Below, piece after piece: positions 1 through 7,707 of a DNA stretch of 8,422 nucleotides (within the stretch, counting starts at the first letter, position 1; each line of letters opens with the position of its first letter). The translations under genes were made by a program, and so were the position numbers. A model generated the notes under the pieces. The model saw only the letters and a program-made list of their open reading frames with translations. It did not search any database and had not been told where the DNA came from. The stretch comes from an uncultured Eggerthellaceae bacterium (lineage in GTDB: Bacteria > Actinomycetota > Coriobacteriia > Coriobacteriales > Eggerthellaceae): positions 1,771 through 10,192 of the forward strand of contig CAQLOA010000039.1 of assembly GCA_948829205.1 (NCBI GenBank), read 5' to 3'.

Positions 1-130
1 GAAGCGACCTGAAGTAATGCAGCCCCATGGCGCGCTGGAATCCGCAGTGTTGGGTGACCTGCGCGATCGTGTTGAAGCAGTTGTCACGGATGGCTTCTAG
101 GAAGATGCGTTCGTTGTCGGATAGCTTCAT
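1..130 (-). CDS. Small hypothetical protein, 5' part only (possible helix-turn-helix)
   Basis: This frame starts with ATG at 130 and runs leftward off the window. It gives 43 residues with no stop, beginning MKLSDNERIFLEAIRDNC. The visible part reads like two amphipathic helices with a turn (NTIAQVTQHCGFQRAMG), which would suit the start of a helix-turn-helix or winged-helix DNA-binding protein, but I do not recognise a family. No good Shine-Dalgarno site precedes the ATG, and no other ATG, GTG or TTG start is seen in frame between it and the addA stop. It lies 55 bases downstream of addA on the same strand and could be read through from it. By hand count the stretch is about 55% GC, visibly lower than its neighbours, and it uses CTA leucine codons twice. 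That may mean a different origin. A chance open frame cannot be excluded, since only the first 43 codons are visible. Confidence 0.5.
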   Translation of the reverse strand, partial: MKLSDNERIFLEAIRDNCFNTIAQVTQHCGFQRAMGLHYFRSL

Positions 131-185
131 GGGCGTCCCGTTGCTGTGCGTCGTATGCCGCCTGGTGCCTTCGACGGCACGTTTG

Positions 186-3100
186 TCACGATACAGAATA
201 CTCGTATGCCCGCGCCAAGTCATCCGCCAGACTGGAAACGTCATCCAAAGAATAGGAATACTTCACCACGACGGGCTGGGGTGCGCCCCCGCATTCGCCC
301 AGGTCGGCCGTGCCCTCCGGGAGCTCTTCCTCCTCCACCCGCACGAAGCGCGCCTCCACCTTGCCGTATCCCGATTGCAGGAGCGCGTATGCGTAGCACT
401 GGGACTGGAGCCGGTGCCTGTCGGCCAGGGCATCGCGCGACATGCCCGCGCTCGATCCGGTCTTGTAGTCGACCAGCAGGGCGCATCCGCCTCCGTCGTC
501 CGCAAGGCCGTCTATCTCGCCCTCGAGCACGAACGACCCGCCGTCGGGAAGCGGCACCTCCGCGCAGAAGGGAACCTCTGCCGCGATGCGGCTGCAGGCC
601 GCGAAGGACGCCGCAAGGTCGCTTCCGAACCAAAGCGCAAGGGCGCGCCTGAGCCTTTCCTTCTGCGACGGGCTGAGCGAATGGGCCTTGCACTGGGACT
701 CGATTGCGGCGTCCGACGGGAATGGAAGGCGCTTCAGCCCCTGCGCCTGGGCCTCGATTATCGACATCTGGCACAGCGCGTGGAACGCGCTTCCCAGGTC
801 GGTGGCGGACTCCTCGTCGAAGGATTGCTCGGAAAGCGCCGAGACCGCCAGGAAGAAGCCATCGTCCACGACCGACTCGTGACCGTATTCCCATGTGCCG
901 GACCCGGGCCCCTCGGCAGCGGCGTCCGTTGGCGGGGTGACCCCGCTCGAAAGCGAGGTGTACGACCTAAGCATGCGACGAGAATGCGAGTAAGGCCTGA
1001 CTTCGCGCTGTTCGTCCTCGGCATAGACCGGCACGATCGCTGCCGTTTCCGCCTCGTCGTCCGAAGAGTCGCGCCCGTCGCGCGCCCAAGGAACGCTTTC
1101 GAAGTAGGCCTCCACGTCCTGCTGGGTGGAGAAGAGCATCCGCTTCATGCCAATTGGCCCCGCAGCCGCCCCGAACTCGTCCTCGAATCCGCCGTCAGGC
1201 TCGCCGAGCGCGCATGCGAAGGCGCGGTACGCGTCGGCGAACACGCCCTTGTAGCCCGTGGAAGGCTTCGTGGTGGCGCCGAACGCAACGAAGAGCGACT
1301 CGCGGGCCCTGGTCATGGCGACGTACATCAGGCGCCTGGCTTCCTCCAGCTCCTGCATCTTCTCGTAGGCTTCTAGCAGCCTGTGGGCAAGTTCGGGGGT
1401 GTCTGCCTCCGCAATCCTTCGCTTCTGCCGCACCTGGTAGGCGCGCTTCGACTCCCCGTGGCGCGTTCCGCAGCCGTCGAGCGGTTCGCCGAAGGGGTCC
1501 AGCCCCATGTCCTCGAAGGTGAACGCAGTGACCGTCTTGTAGGCTTCGTATTCCCAAGCGTCGTCGAAGGCGTCCTTCGAAGGCCTCAGCGAAACGTAGG
1601 TGAGGCCGTCTATGTTCTCGGATATCAGCGGAGGCTTGTTCGGGGGCATCGTCCCGTCGCGCATCTCGGCCAGGGCCACATGGTCGAACTCTAGCCCCTT
1701 CGAGGAATGCACGGTCATTATCTGCACGTATTCCGTGCCCCGCGTGGCAAGCGTGCCGGGGGCCTCCTTCGAATTCTGCAACATGGAGGCGAATCGCGAC
1801 GACGTCCCCGCGACCCCTCCGGACTGCGCCTCCAAGTCGGCCACGATCCGCAGGGCCTTCGCCACGTTCCCTGCGTCGGACATGGCCTGCGCGTCGGCGC
1901 GCCCTTCAAGGGCCAGCAGGTAGCCCGAGCTCACGAAAAGGCGCCTGAGCGCCTGCGACGGCGCGCCTCGTCGCGCCTCGCGCACGAAGTCCGACAGAAG
2001 CTGCTTGGCTATCGCGACCGATTCGTTCTCGGCGTCGGTAAGATCGTCGCTTCCCTCGAACGCGGCGAACGACCTGGAAAGCTGCGTGCTTGCGACGCCG
2101 TCCGCCGTCCTTTTCCTGCAGAGCGCAAGCAGCGCATCGTCGGACACCTGGAACAACGGCGATGCCAGCACGTTCAGCAAGGGCGCGTCGTCGTAGCGGT
2201 TCGTGGCGTGCTTGAGCAGCATGTCGACGAGCCCGGCCTGGACGGTGTCGGCGAAGACCGACCCGCCGGTTATCGCGCATTCGAACCCGGCGTCGCGCAG
2301 GACGTCCGCATACGCGTCGGCATAGGTCATCCTTCCCAGCAAGAGCGCCATGCGCGAAGGGCGCACCCCCGCGTCGGCGAGCCTTCTGAAGTGCCGGGCC
2401 ACCTCGGTCGCGCATACGGCACGGACTTCGGCCGAACCCACGCCCGGCACGCCCCGCGCGGCCCTTTTCCCGTGGACGAACTCGAACTGCACCCTGGGGA
2501 CGCCGTCGAAGGCAACGGATGCACCCGCAGCCTCGTCGCGGCACGCATCAAGCCTCAGGAACTCGTCGCCGAAGACGCCGGGCTGCGAGAACACGGTCTC
2601 GACCGCGTCCAGCACGTCCTTGTGCGAACGGTAGTTCCCCGTCAGATGGAACTGCTTCCCGTGCCCCTCCTCCATGCTTGCGATACGCTTCTGCGTCTCC
2701 TCGACGTCGCCGCCGCGGAACCGGTAGATGCTCTGCTGCATGTCGCCTACCGTGCATAAGTTCGACAACGCGGACGTTCCCGTGCTGTCGTCGGGCTGTG
2801 CGGCGAGCTTGGAGACTATGGCCATCTGAAGCGGGTCGGTGTCCTGGAACTCGTCGAGCATGATGCATTGGAACTGTGCGCGGTAGCGTTCGAGTATCCG
2901 CGAATAGGCAGGGTCGGACAGCCTGTCGTTGCAGGCGACGAGTAGGTCGCCTTCCGTGAACTTGGTCTGACCGGCGGACTTGAGCGTGTCAAGGTGCCTT
3001 TTCACGGACTTGGCGAAGCGGACGAGGCTTGCCGCCCTTCCCGACGTGGAGAACATGGACAGGCGCTCGGCAAGGAGCTTGTACTGCAGCCTGTACGCAG

Positions 3101-4001
3101 CCATCGCCTCGTAGTGGTCGGATTTCTTCCCGAACTTGGGGGTGGTGGAAGGAAACGACAGAACCGACCTGAACAGGCCGTTAAGGTCGGGAAGCGCGCC
3201 GCCCGCATCCAGTGCGTCGTCGTAGGCTGAAAGCCATTCTTCAAGGGATGCCGCGGCCGAGTCCATCCGTTCGGCGATTTCCGGAAGCTTGGCGGCCTCG
3301 CCGTCGGGCCATCCGTCCTCGTCGAACAGCCTGCGGACCACGGAAGCCTGCTCCAGGAAGGGCGCCACCGCCTCGCGATAGCTACATGCAGGTCGCCTCA
3401 CGACCACGGATTCGATGCCGTCGGGCGAATACGACGTGGCGTCGAGAAGCGTCTCTACCATGGCGGCCAAGCTGTTCGACGCATGCGCGGCACCTTCGAT
3501 GTCCCTGCCTTCGACGAGGTCGATAACCCCGTCGTCGTCGGATTCCATCGCCTCGTCCACGGCCAGCTGCAGCGCCTTCGAGAACAGCTCGGCGGCTGCC
3601 TGGGCGGAAAGCGTCTTGAACGAGGGGTCGATGCCGAACTCTATAGCATTCTCGCGAAGTATGCGCGAGGCCATGCCGTGGATCGTCGAGATCCACGCGC
3701 CGTCTATCTCGAGCGCGCACCTCATGTAGGCCTCGGACATCCCGCCGCCCTCCGAAGCCTTCTCGAGGAACGCCTGCCTTGCGCGCGACTTGAGCTCGGC
3801 AGCGGCCTTGCGCGTGAAGGTTATTGCCAGAACATGGCTGGTGGGGTCGGGGTCGCAGGGGTCGTTTTCAAGGCTGCGCTCCACTGCGGCGACGATGCGG
3901 CGCGTCAGCGTGAACGTCTTGCCGGTGCCTGCCCCCGCGACCACGTTCACGCTGCAGTCCAGGGCGTCTACCACCTGCTGTTGCTGGGGGTTCAGCGGCA
4001 T
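186..4001 (-). CDS. addA: AddA-type ATP-dependent helicase/nuclease subunit A
   Basis: Predicted 1271-residue motor and nuclease subunit of the AddAB double-strand-break resection complex. It is expected to translocate 3'-5' on DNA using ATP and to cut the 3'-ended strand. UvrD/Rep (SF1A) helicase motifs appear in order: Walker A AGAGTGKT at 22-29 (K28), motif Ia TFTRKAAAELK shortly after, Walker B LDEFQDTD around D383-E384, motif III GDMQQSIYRFRGG around 419-431, motif IV GNYRSH around N456-R458, motif V TVHSSKGLEFD at 763-773, and motif VI VAMTRARE at 894-901. An acidic linker near residue 980 leads to a RecB-family PD-(D/E)XK nuclease with H1074, D1164, D1178-Y-K1180 and Q1199-xxx-Y1203. 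All catalytic residues look intact, and the length is close to Bacillus AddA (about 1230). The start at 4001 is chosen because the helicase homology begins at once (MPLNPQQQQVV) and a Shine-Dalgarno site lies just before it. The frame is open for 201 more codons upstream, but that is the shadow of addB. The start overlaps the addB end by 10 bases, so translation is probably coupled. RecB and AdnB are alternatives; the AddB-like neighbour and the lack of recC or recD here favour AddA. Confidence 0.93.
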   Translation of the reverse strand: MPLNPQQQQVVDALDCSVNVVAGAGTGKTFTLTRRIVAAVERSLENDPCDPDPTSHVLAITFTRKAAAELKSRARQAFLEKASEGGGMSEAYMRCALEIDGAWISTIHGMASRILRENAIEFGIDPSFKTLSAQAAAELFSKALQLAVDEAMESDDDGVIDLVEGRDIEGAAHASNSLAAMVETLLDATSYSPDGIESVVVRRPACSYREAVAPFLEQASVVRRLFDEDGWPDGEAAKLPEIAERMDSAAASLEEWLSAYDDALDAGGALPDLNGLFRSVLSFPSTTPKFGKKSDHYEAMAAYRLQYKLLAERLSMFSTSGRAASLVRFAKSVKRHLDTLKSAGQTKFTEGDLLVACNDRLSDPAYSRILERYRAQFQCIMLDEFQDTDPLQMAIVSKLAAQPDDSTGTSALSNLCTVGDMQQSIYRFRGGDVEETQKRIASMEEGHGKQFHLTGNYRSHKDVLDAVETVFSQPGVFGDEFLRLDACRDEAAGASVAFDGVPRVQFEFVHGKRAARGVPGVGSAEVRAVCATEVARHFRRLADAGVRPSRMALLLGRMTYADAYADVLRDAGFECAITGGSVFADTVQAGLVDMLLKHATNRYDDAPLLNVLASPLFQVSDDALLALCRKRTADGVASTQLSRSFAAFEGSDDLTDAENESVAIAKQLLSDFVREARRGAPSQALRRLFVSSGYLLALEGRADAQAMSDAGNVAKALRIVADLEAQSGGVAGTSSRFASMLQNSKEAPGTLATRGTEYVQIMTVHSSKGLEFDHVALAEMRDGTMPPNKPPLISENIDGLTYVSLRPSKDAFDDAWEYEAYKTVTAFTFEDMGLDPFGEPLDGCGTRHGESKRAYQVRQKRRIAEADTPELAHRLLEAYEKMQELEEARRLMYVAMTRARESLFVAFGATTKPSTGYKGVFADAYRAFACALGEPDGGFEDEFGAAAGPIGMKRMLFSTQQDVEAYFESVPWARDGRDSSDDEAETAAIVPVYAEDEQREVRPYSHSRRMLRSYTSLSSGVTPPTDAAAEGPGSGTWEYGHESVVDDGFFLAVSALSEQSFDEESATDLGSAFHALCQMSIIEAQAQGLKRLPFPSDAAIESQCKAHSLSPSQKERLRRALALWFGSDLAASFAACSRIAAEVPFCAEVPLPDGGSFVLEGEIDGLADDGGGCALLVDYKTGSSAGMSRDALADRHRLQSQCYAYALLQSGYGKVEARFVRVEEEELPEGTADLGECGGAPQPVVVKYSYSLDDVSSLADDLARAYEYSVS

Positions 4002-6862
4002 TTCCTCCCCCTTTCGCAGAACGACAGGCTGCAGTGCCTGCAGGCGTCCGCGCACGAGGGTTCCACGGGTATGGACGAGCCGCGAACTCCATCGAGCCGC
4101 GACGCCACCGCCTTCTCGACCATGTCGAGGAAGTCCCCGAAATCCATATGGACAGCCGACTTGGAATCCGACACCGCAGCCAGGGCCTTGTCGTCGGCAG
4201 AATACGACCCCGTCACAAGCCCGGATGCCGAATCGGCCCTGTAGCTCGTGTACAACGCGCCACGGCAACGGCCGCCGAACATGCCCAGCTTGAGAAGCGC
4301 CTGGGCGTAAACCAAGGCCTGCACATGGCGCGGCAGGGACGAGGGGTCGATGCTCCTTCCCTCGTCGGTCGGAGCGAACGACATGCCGTCGTCGCCGACC
4401 GCGTGCCCCACGATGCTTCCCTTGTAGTCGATGACCGCGAAAGCGTCGCCGTCGTCGGACACGTCTATGCGGTCGACCTTCCCGCGCAATGCGAAGCCCG
4501 CGTACTCGGCGGCGGGAGCGCCGTCTTCTTGGCCGATTGCGTATTCCATTCCGGCAACCCGCATGTCTTCGGGAAGGGCGCGATGGAGCAGGGCGCTTCG
4601 CCACACGCAGGACACGAGCCTCTGCGCCGCAATCGCCTCCACCCCCGTCGCCGCCACGTACCTTCCTCCGTTCGGAGCGGATGCGTACTGTTCCCTGGAC
4701 GCCTCAGACGACGCTTTGCGGAACGATTCGTAGGCATCCTCGGGCGAGACGTCGCGAAGGCGGTCGGCATCGAAGCGTGATGCAAGCTCGCGGTACAGCC
4801 TTTCCAGCAGCTCGTGCGCGAAATTTCCCGCCTCCAGCGGCCCGAATTCCTCGTCCAGCCTGCGGGGGTTCACGACCCTTTCGACAAACCATTTGTACGG
4901 ACAGTCCAGATAGGCCTCCATGGCGGACGCCGACATGGATAAGAGGCTCCTTACCCCGACGCGTCCGCAGCGCATGAAGTCGGAAAGCTTCAGATGGGTC
5001 AGGCGCCCCCTTTCGGCCTTGGGAAGCGTTACGTGCGTCGAGGGCGCAGGAAGCTGCAAGCCGACGCCTTGGACCAGATGCTCCTCCCCCACCCCGAAGA
5101 CGTTCGATTCCAGGAAGGGCGCCAGGTCGGAAGGGATGCCTTCCGGCGTGGCGCTACGGGCGGCCGCCTTCGCCTGCGACGCGTCAAGCTGGCCGCCGAA
5201 GCGCCTCTCCAGGAACTCGTCGAAGGCGAACGAGGCGAAGCTCTCCTGCGATTCGGCGTCGCGTAGGGGAAGCACGCAGACGAACCTTCTAGCAGCGGCG
5301 CGTTCGGACGCGGCGAACACGGCACGCGACCTCTCCATCCTTCTGCGGGGGCGCCGCAAGCCCAGCTGCCCTGCCAGGCCGTCCGTCGACTCGGCATCCT
5401 CCTTCGCGTTCAGGTATGCGTCGGTGACGTCGCACGCGATCACCTCGTCGAACGACCCGGGGGCCATTCGCGCCGGGCCGTCGATGGGAACGAACATCAC
5501 GAACGGGCTGCTGCCTTCCCGGCCGCCGCGCTCTTCGTCGCCGTCGTCGACCGCCGACACGCGCAGCGAGGCACATGCAGGGAAGAGCGCCATGTACGAC
5601 GTAGGGCATTGCAGCTCCGATGCCGCGCGCAGGAGGTCCACCACCGCATCGACTGCCGCCTCTTCGACCATCGCCCGATGGCCTCTGTGAAGCCGCCTCG
5701 CGTCCGCACGGAAGCGTTCCAGCACGGCGAACGGGTCGCCTTCGAGAGAGAACAGCACCTGGAAGCCCTGGAAGGCGGCGCTCATCGCCGACAGGTCGGA
5801 CACCGCGTCCTCCGCACCCAGCAGCCTGTTCGCGCGCCATACGGAGTTCATGTCCTCGCGGCCCATGGCATGCGCGCGCCCATTTCCTCGAAGCGAGGGC
5901 AGAAGGGCCGAGTCGAACGGCGCTATCCCGGCGTACGGGCTGAGGGCGACGTCGGTGGCCACGTCGATCCAGCTCTCGTCGGTGGCTTCGAGCACGTCGT
6001 CGACGCCGAAGAGCCCCGCCATTGCCATCAGCTTGCATCCCGACACGAAGAACCGTCCGAACGAGGTCTGTTGGAACGGGACGGACGCCTCGAAGGCGCA
6101 GACGGCCCCGGCTACGCGGAGCGCCGGCGCCATGGCCATGTAGTCGTCGAGAGGACGGGGGGACGCGATTGCGACGGTGGACATTCCCCGCTCGGCCATC
6201 GAGGCCCTCGCCTCGTCGAACACCATCTTGCCGACCGCCGATACGCCCTCGGGTTCGAGCAGGACGAAGTCGGACGGGCCTTTCGCGTCGTCGCCGCAGC
6301 AACCGGCGTCAATGCGGTCGAACCCTTCCCCGAACAGGCCCTCGTAGAATCCGGCCAAGGGCTCGTCGAGAAGAAGCGGCCCTGCTGCGCGCACGTCAAG
6401 CCGGGCGACCTTGTCCCTTATGACAGGAAGCGCCTGGCAGAGCTCGACCAGCTGGGAGGCCTCCAAGAAGCGGCTGTATTCGGCGGCCAGGCTGCATACG
6501 GCCTTCTCATTTTCCGTGAGCGCGGGAGCGTCGAATGCCGCCTCTTCCAGCGAGGCCAAGTACCGCTTTATAAACGATGCGACCTGGCGGGCGGTCCCCA
6601 CCGAGGATTGAAGCCCGTGGGGCTCTAGCAGCTTGTACACTTCGACCAGGCGATGCATGTCGTCCACGATCGCCCGTCCATCGCCCCAGAGCTTCCACTG
6701 GGAGACGGCCAGGTCGAGCGCGGTTGCGTGCTGCGTGCCAAGGCATGCCTGAACGCCGCCTGTCGGCGAGTCGAACGCCGCATAGGCGCTGCCGACCTTT
6801 GCGGAGTTCGCCAAGGCGCGGTTCGCGTGCAGCACGTAGGTTTCGCTGAATCCGGGCAACAT
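3992..6862 (-). CDS. addB: AddB-type helicase-like/nuclease subunit (PD-(D/E)XK, Fe-S)
   Basis: Predicted 956-residue partner of AddA. AddB subunits have a helicase-like fold that reads Chi and a nuclease that cuts the 5'-ended strand. The clear evidence is at the C-terminus. A RecB-family nuclease shows H683 (GNFAHELL), D797 (GKVDRID), D812-Y-K814 and Q848-xxx-Y852. A cysteine at C654 (LDCPYKWF) and a C-terminal set (C937, C941, C944, C949, C955) match the split cysteine layout that holds the 4Fe-4S cluster in AddB/AdnA-type nucleases. The N-terminal two thirds is diverged. The usual AddB N-terminal Walker A (GxxGSGKT-like) is absent; the protein begins MLPGFSETYVLHANRAL. It is shorter than Bacillus AddB (about 1170). 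Start choice is uncertain. ATG 6862 has AGGAGG only 1 base away, TTG 6859 has it at 4 bases, and ATG 6895 (MKAQPPG, adding 11 residues) has no Shine-Dalgarno site. The gene lies 41 bases after the upstream gene and overlaps addA, which supports one operon. Confidence 0.85.
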   Translation of the reverse strand: MLPGFSETYVLHANRALANSAKVGSAYAAFDSPTGGVQACLGTQHATALDLAVSQWKLWGDGRAIVDDMHRLVEVYKLLEPHGLQSSVGTARQVASFIKRYLASLEEAAFDAPALTENEKAVCSLAAEYSRFLEASQLVELCQALPVIRDKVARLDVRAAGPLLLDEPLAGFYEGLFGEGFDRIDAGCCGDDAKGPSDFVLLEPEGVSAVGKMVFDEARASMAERGMSTVAIASPRPLDDYMAMAPALRVAGAVCAFEASVPFQQTSFGRFFVSGCKLMAMAGLFGVDDVLEATDESWIDVATDVALSPYAGIAPFDSALLPSLRGNGRAHAMGREDMNSVWRANRLLGAEDAVSDLSAMSAAFQGFQVLFSLEGDPFAVLERFRADARRLHRGHRAMVEEAAVDAVVDLLRAASELQCPTSYMALFPACASLRVSAVDDGDEERGGREGSSPFVMFVPIDGPARMAPGSFDEVIACDVTDAYLNAKEDAESTDGLAGQLGLRRPRRRMERSRAVFAASERAAARRFVCVLPLRDAESQESFASFAFDEFLERRFGGQLDASQAKAAARSATPEGIPSDLAPFLESNVFGVGEEHLVQGVGLQLPAPSTHVTLPKAERGRLTHLKLSDFMRCGRVGVRSLLSMSASAMEAYLDCPYKWFVERVVNPRRLDEEFGPLEAGNFAHELLERLYRELASRFDADRLRDVSPEDAYESFRKASSEASREQYASAPNGGRYVAATGVEAIAAQRLVSCVWRSALLHRALPEDMRVAGMEYAIGQEDGAPAAEYAGFALRGKVDRIDVSDDGDAFAVIDYKGSIVGHAVGDDGMSFAPTDEGRSIDPSSLPRHVQALVYAQALLKLGMFGGRCRGALYTSYRADSASGLVTGSYSADDKALAAVSDSKSAVHMDFGDFLDMVEKAVASRLDGVRGSSIPVEPSCADACRHCSLSFCERGRKCR
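4004..4013 (-). promoter_or_regulatory. addA ribosome binding site inside the addB 3' end
   Basis: On the minus strand the bases AAGGGGGAGG sit just before the addA ATG at 4001. GGAGG would leave only 2 bases of spacing. The overlapping AAGGGGG can also pair with the anti-Shine-Dalgarno sequence, using one G-U pair, and leaves 5 bases. The site is part of the last codons of addB (residues Glu950 to Lys954), and addB stops 10 bases into addA. This layout fits translational coupling of the two subunits. Confidence 0.65.
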
Positions 6863-6863
6863 G

Positions 6864-6869
6864 CCTCCT
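6864..6869 (-). promoter_or_regulatory. Candidate addB ribosome binding site with unusual spacing
   Basis: A perfect AGGAGG on the minus strand ends one base before ATG 6862 and four bases before the next codon, TTG 6859. It is the only strong Shine-Dalgarno match near the addB start. It therefore argues against ATG 6895 as the main start, but it leaves open whether ATG 6862 or TTG 6859 is used. Confidence 0.5.
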
Positions 6870-6903
6870 ACTGGGCCTGGCGGCTGTGCTTTCATACGTA
6901 CAA

Positions 6904-7527
6904 CTATAGCCGAGGCGCGGCGCCTATGCGCCCTGGCGTTTTCCTTCTTGCATGCTTGGCGCGCTCTTCCAGGTGCGGCCTCCAGTAATCGCCTTGGCAG
7001 AGGTCCTCGGCATAGATGCGCCTGAGGCGCCCCGCAGCCTCTCGATTTCCCCTTCGGACGGAATGGAGGTAAAGGATCTCGGCCGCCTTGAAGCACTCCA
7101 GGCTCTCCTCCGGCATGCGCCTCATCGCCTTCATCCCCTCGCCCAGGTAGCGGTCGCCAAGCTCCAAGGCGACCGCGCCGCCGTGGTCAGGGGCCGACGG
7201 ATAGCTTTCCACGAACACCCTGCGCATCCCGTCGTGCCTCGTGTTCGACACCTTCTCGCTGAGCCATATGCGGGGAAGCCTCTCGCGGAATTCCGTGCCC
7301 ATCCTGTCGATGGCGAACACGGGGACGGTCCTTCGCCGCCCGAAAAGCCTCGCGACAACCCTGTCCAGCCACCCCGCGAGGTCGAACGACGTCGACACTA
7401 TGCCGTTGGCCCTTCTTGCGTTCGGTGCGCCGAAGAGAAGGTTAGAGAAGCGCGCAGGAAGCGGAACGTCTTCCGACCTGCATCCTTCGTGGAAGGCCAT
7501 TGGAACGAAGGTTGATGCGAAACCCAT
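6904..7527 (-). CDS. Hypothetical protein with TPR/Sel1-like C-terminal helices
   Basis: I do not recognise the family of this 207-residue protein. There is no signal peptide and no clear membrane segment, so it is probably cytoplasmic. Residues 1-110 are mixed, with a basic patch LFGRRR at 61-66 and a strand-like run TVPVFAID at 67-74. Residues 117-182 form a helical stretch (ALELGDRYLGEG, then ECFKAAEILYLHSVRRGN, then AAGRLRRIYAEDL) with the alanine, glycine, leucine and tyrosine spacing typical of Sel1 or TPR helical hairpins. One and a half to two repeats seem to be present. The C-terminal tail from 184 is strongly basic. Start ATG 7527 is supported by AAAGGA at a 7-base spacing. The gene is first of three minus-strand genes and ends 41 bases before the chosen addB start, so co-transcription with addBA is likely. 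A role in the repair complex is only suggested by position; helical repeats usually mediate protein contacts. Confidence 0.8.
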   Translation of the reverse strand: MGFASTFVPMAFHEGCRSEDVPLPARFSNLLFGAPNARRANGIVSTSFDLAGWLDRVVARLFGRRRTVPVFAIDRMGTEFRERLPRIWLSEKVSNTRHDGMRRVFVESYPSAPDHGGAVALELGDRYLGEGMKAMRRMPEESLECFKAAEILYLHSVRRGNREAAGRLRRIYAEDLCQGDYWRPHLEERAKHARRKTPGRIGAAPRL

Positions 7528-7534
7528 CTTTGGA

Positions 7535-7540
7535 TCCTTT
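7535..7540 (-). promoter_or_regulatory. Ribosome binding site of the helical-repeat gene
   Basis: AAAGGA on the minus strand lies 7 bases upstream of ATG 7527. This fixes the start of the 207-residue gene there rather than at the internal ATG 7500. Confidence 0.65.
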
Positions 7541-7660
7541 CGCGGGACTGCTTGACTGCAATTCGAACTCTACACCGGTTCTCGGAATCCACTATCCCAT
7601 ATTTGGTACATTTACGACGTTCTATGCGCTTCCGGGAAGACGCTATCCGCCTTTGCTATC

Positions 7661-7669
7661 TGGTATCAT
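7661..7669 (+). promoter_or_regulatory. Candidate extended -10 promoter for fabH
   Basis: TGGTATCAT matches an extended -10 element (TGn followed by TATCAT, which is 5 of 6 to TATAAT). Transcription would start near 7676 and give a leader of about 32 bases before GTG 7708. I see no good TTGACA-like -35 at 16-18 bases upstream, which an extended -10 can tolerate. A weaker extended -10 on the other strand (TGGGATAGT, about 7591-7599) could serve the divergent minus-strand operon. Confidence 0.4.
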
Positions 7670-7696
7670 TGAGGCCATCTGTCTACGTATAAAAAT

Positions 7697-7702
7697 GGAG
7701 GA
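7697..7702 (+). promoter_or_regulatory. fabH ribosome binding site deciding a GTG start
   Basis: GGAGGA lies at 7697-7702, with the GGAGG core 6 bases before GTG 7708. This selects the GTG codon as the start; no in-frame ATG is placed to give the full KAS III N-terminus. Confidence 0.75.
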
Positions 7703-7707
7703 TTGCC

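Noticed and set aside
165..180. Small hairpin (5-base stem, 6-base loop) just after the addA stop, considered as a terminator
   Set aside because: The stem is short and no T-run follows on the minus strand, so an intrinsic terminator is not supported.
27..1376. Long plus-strand open frame (449 codons) opposite addA
   Set aside because: It lies antisense to the nuclease end of addA, which has full motif support. The translation is low-complexity Arg/Ala/Gly-rich with no recognisable domain, typical of antisense frames in GC-rich DNA.
1707..2759. Plus-strand open frame of 350 codons
   Set aside because: It is antisense to the AddA helicase core (motifs III to V), is Arg-rich, and has no motif or ribosome binding site that I can see.
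5609..6628. Plus-strand open frame of 339 codons, and a similar minus-strand frame at 5289-6302
   Set aside because: Both are other-frame shadows of addB. Their compositions are Arg/Gly/Pro-rich without domain features, whereas the addB frame is continuous through this region into its nuclease.
6902..6907. TATAGT on the minus strand, considered as an addB-specific -10 element
   Set aside because: It overlaps the stop codon of the upstream gene, and I found no -35 match at a suitable distance. Read-through from the upstream promoter explains addB expression more simply.
6919..6932. GGCGC-GCGCC hairpin near the end of the helical-repeat gene, considered as an attenuator or terminator before addB
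   Set aside because: It lies within coding sequence, the stem is 5 bases with no T-run, and such GC stems are common by chance here.
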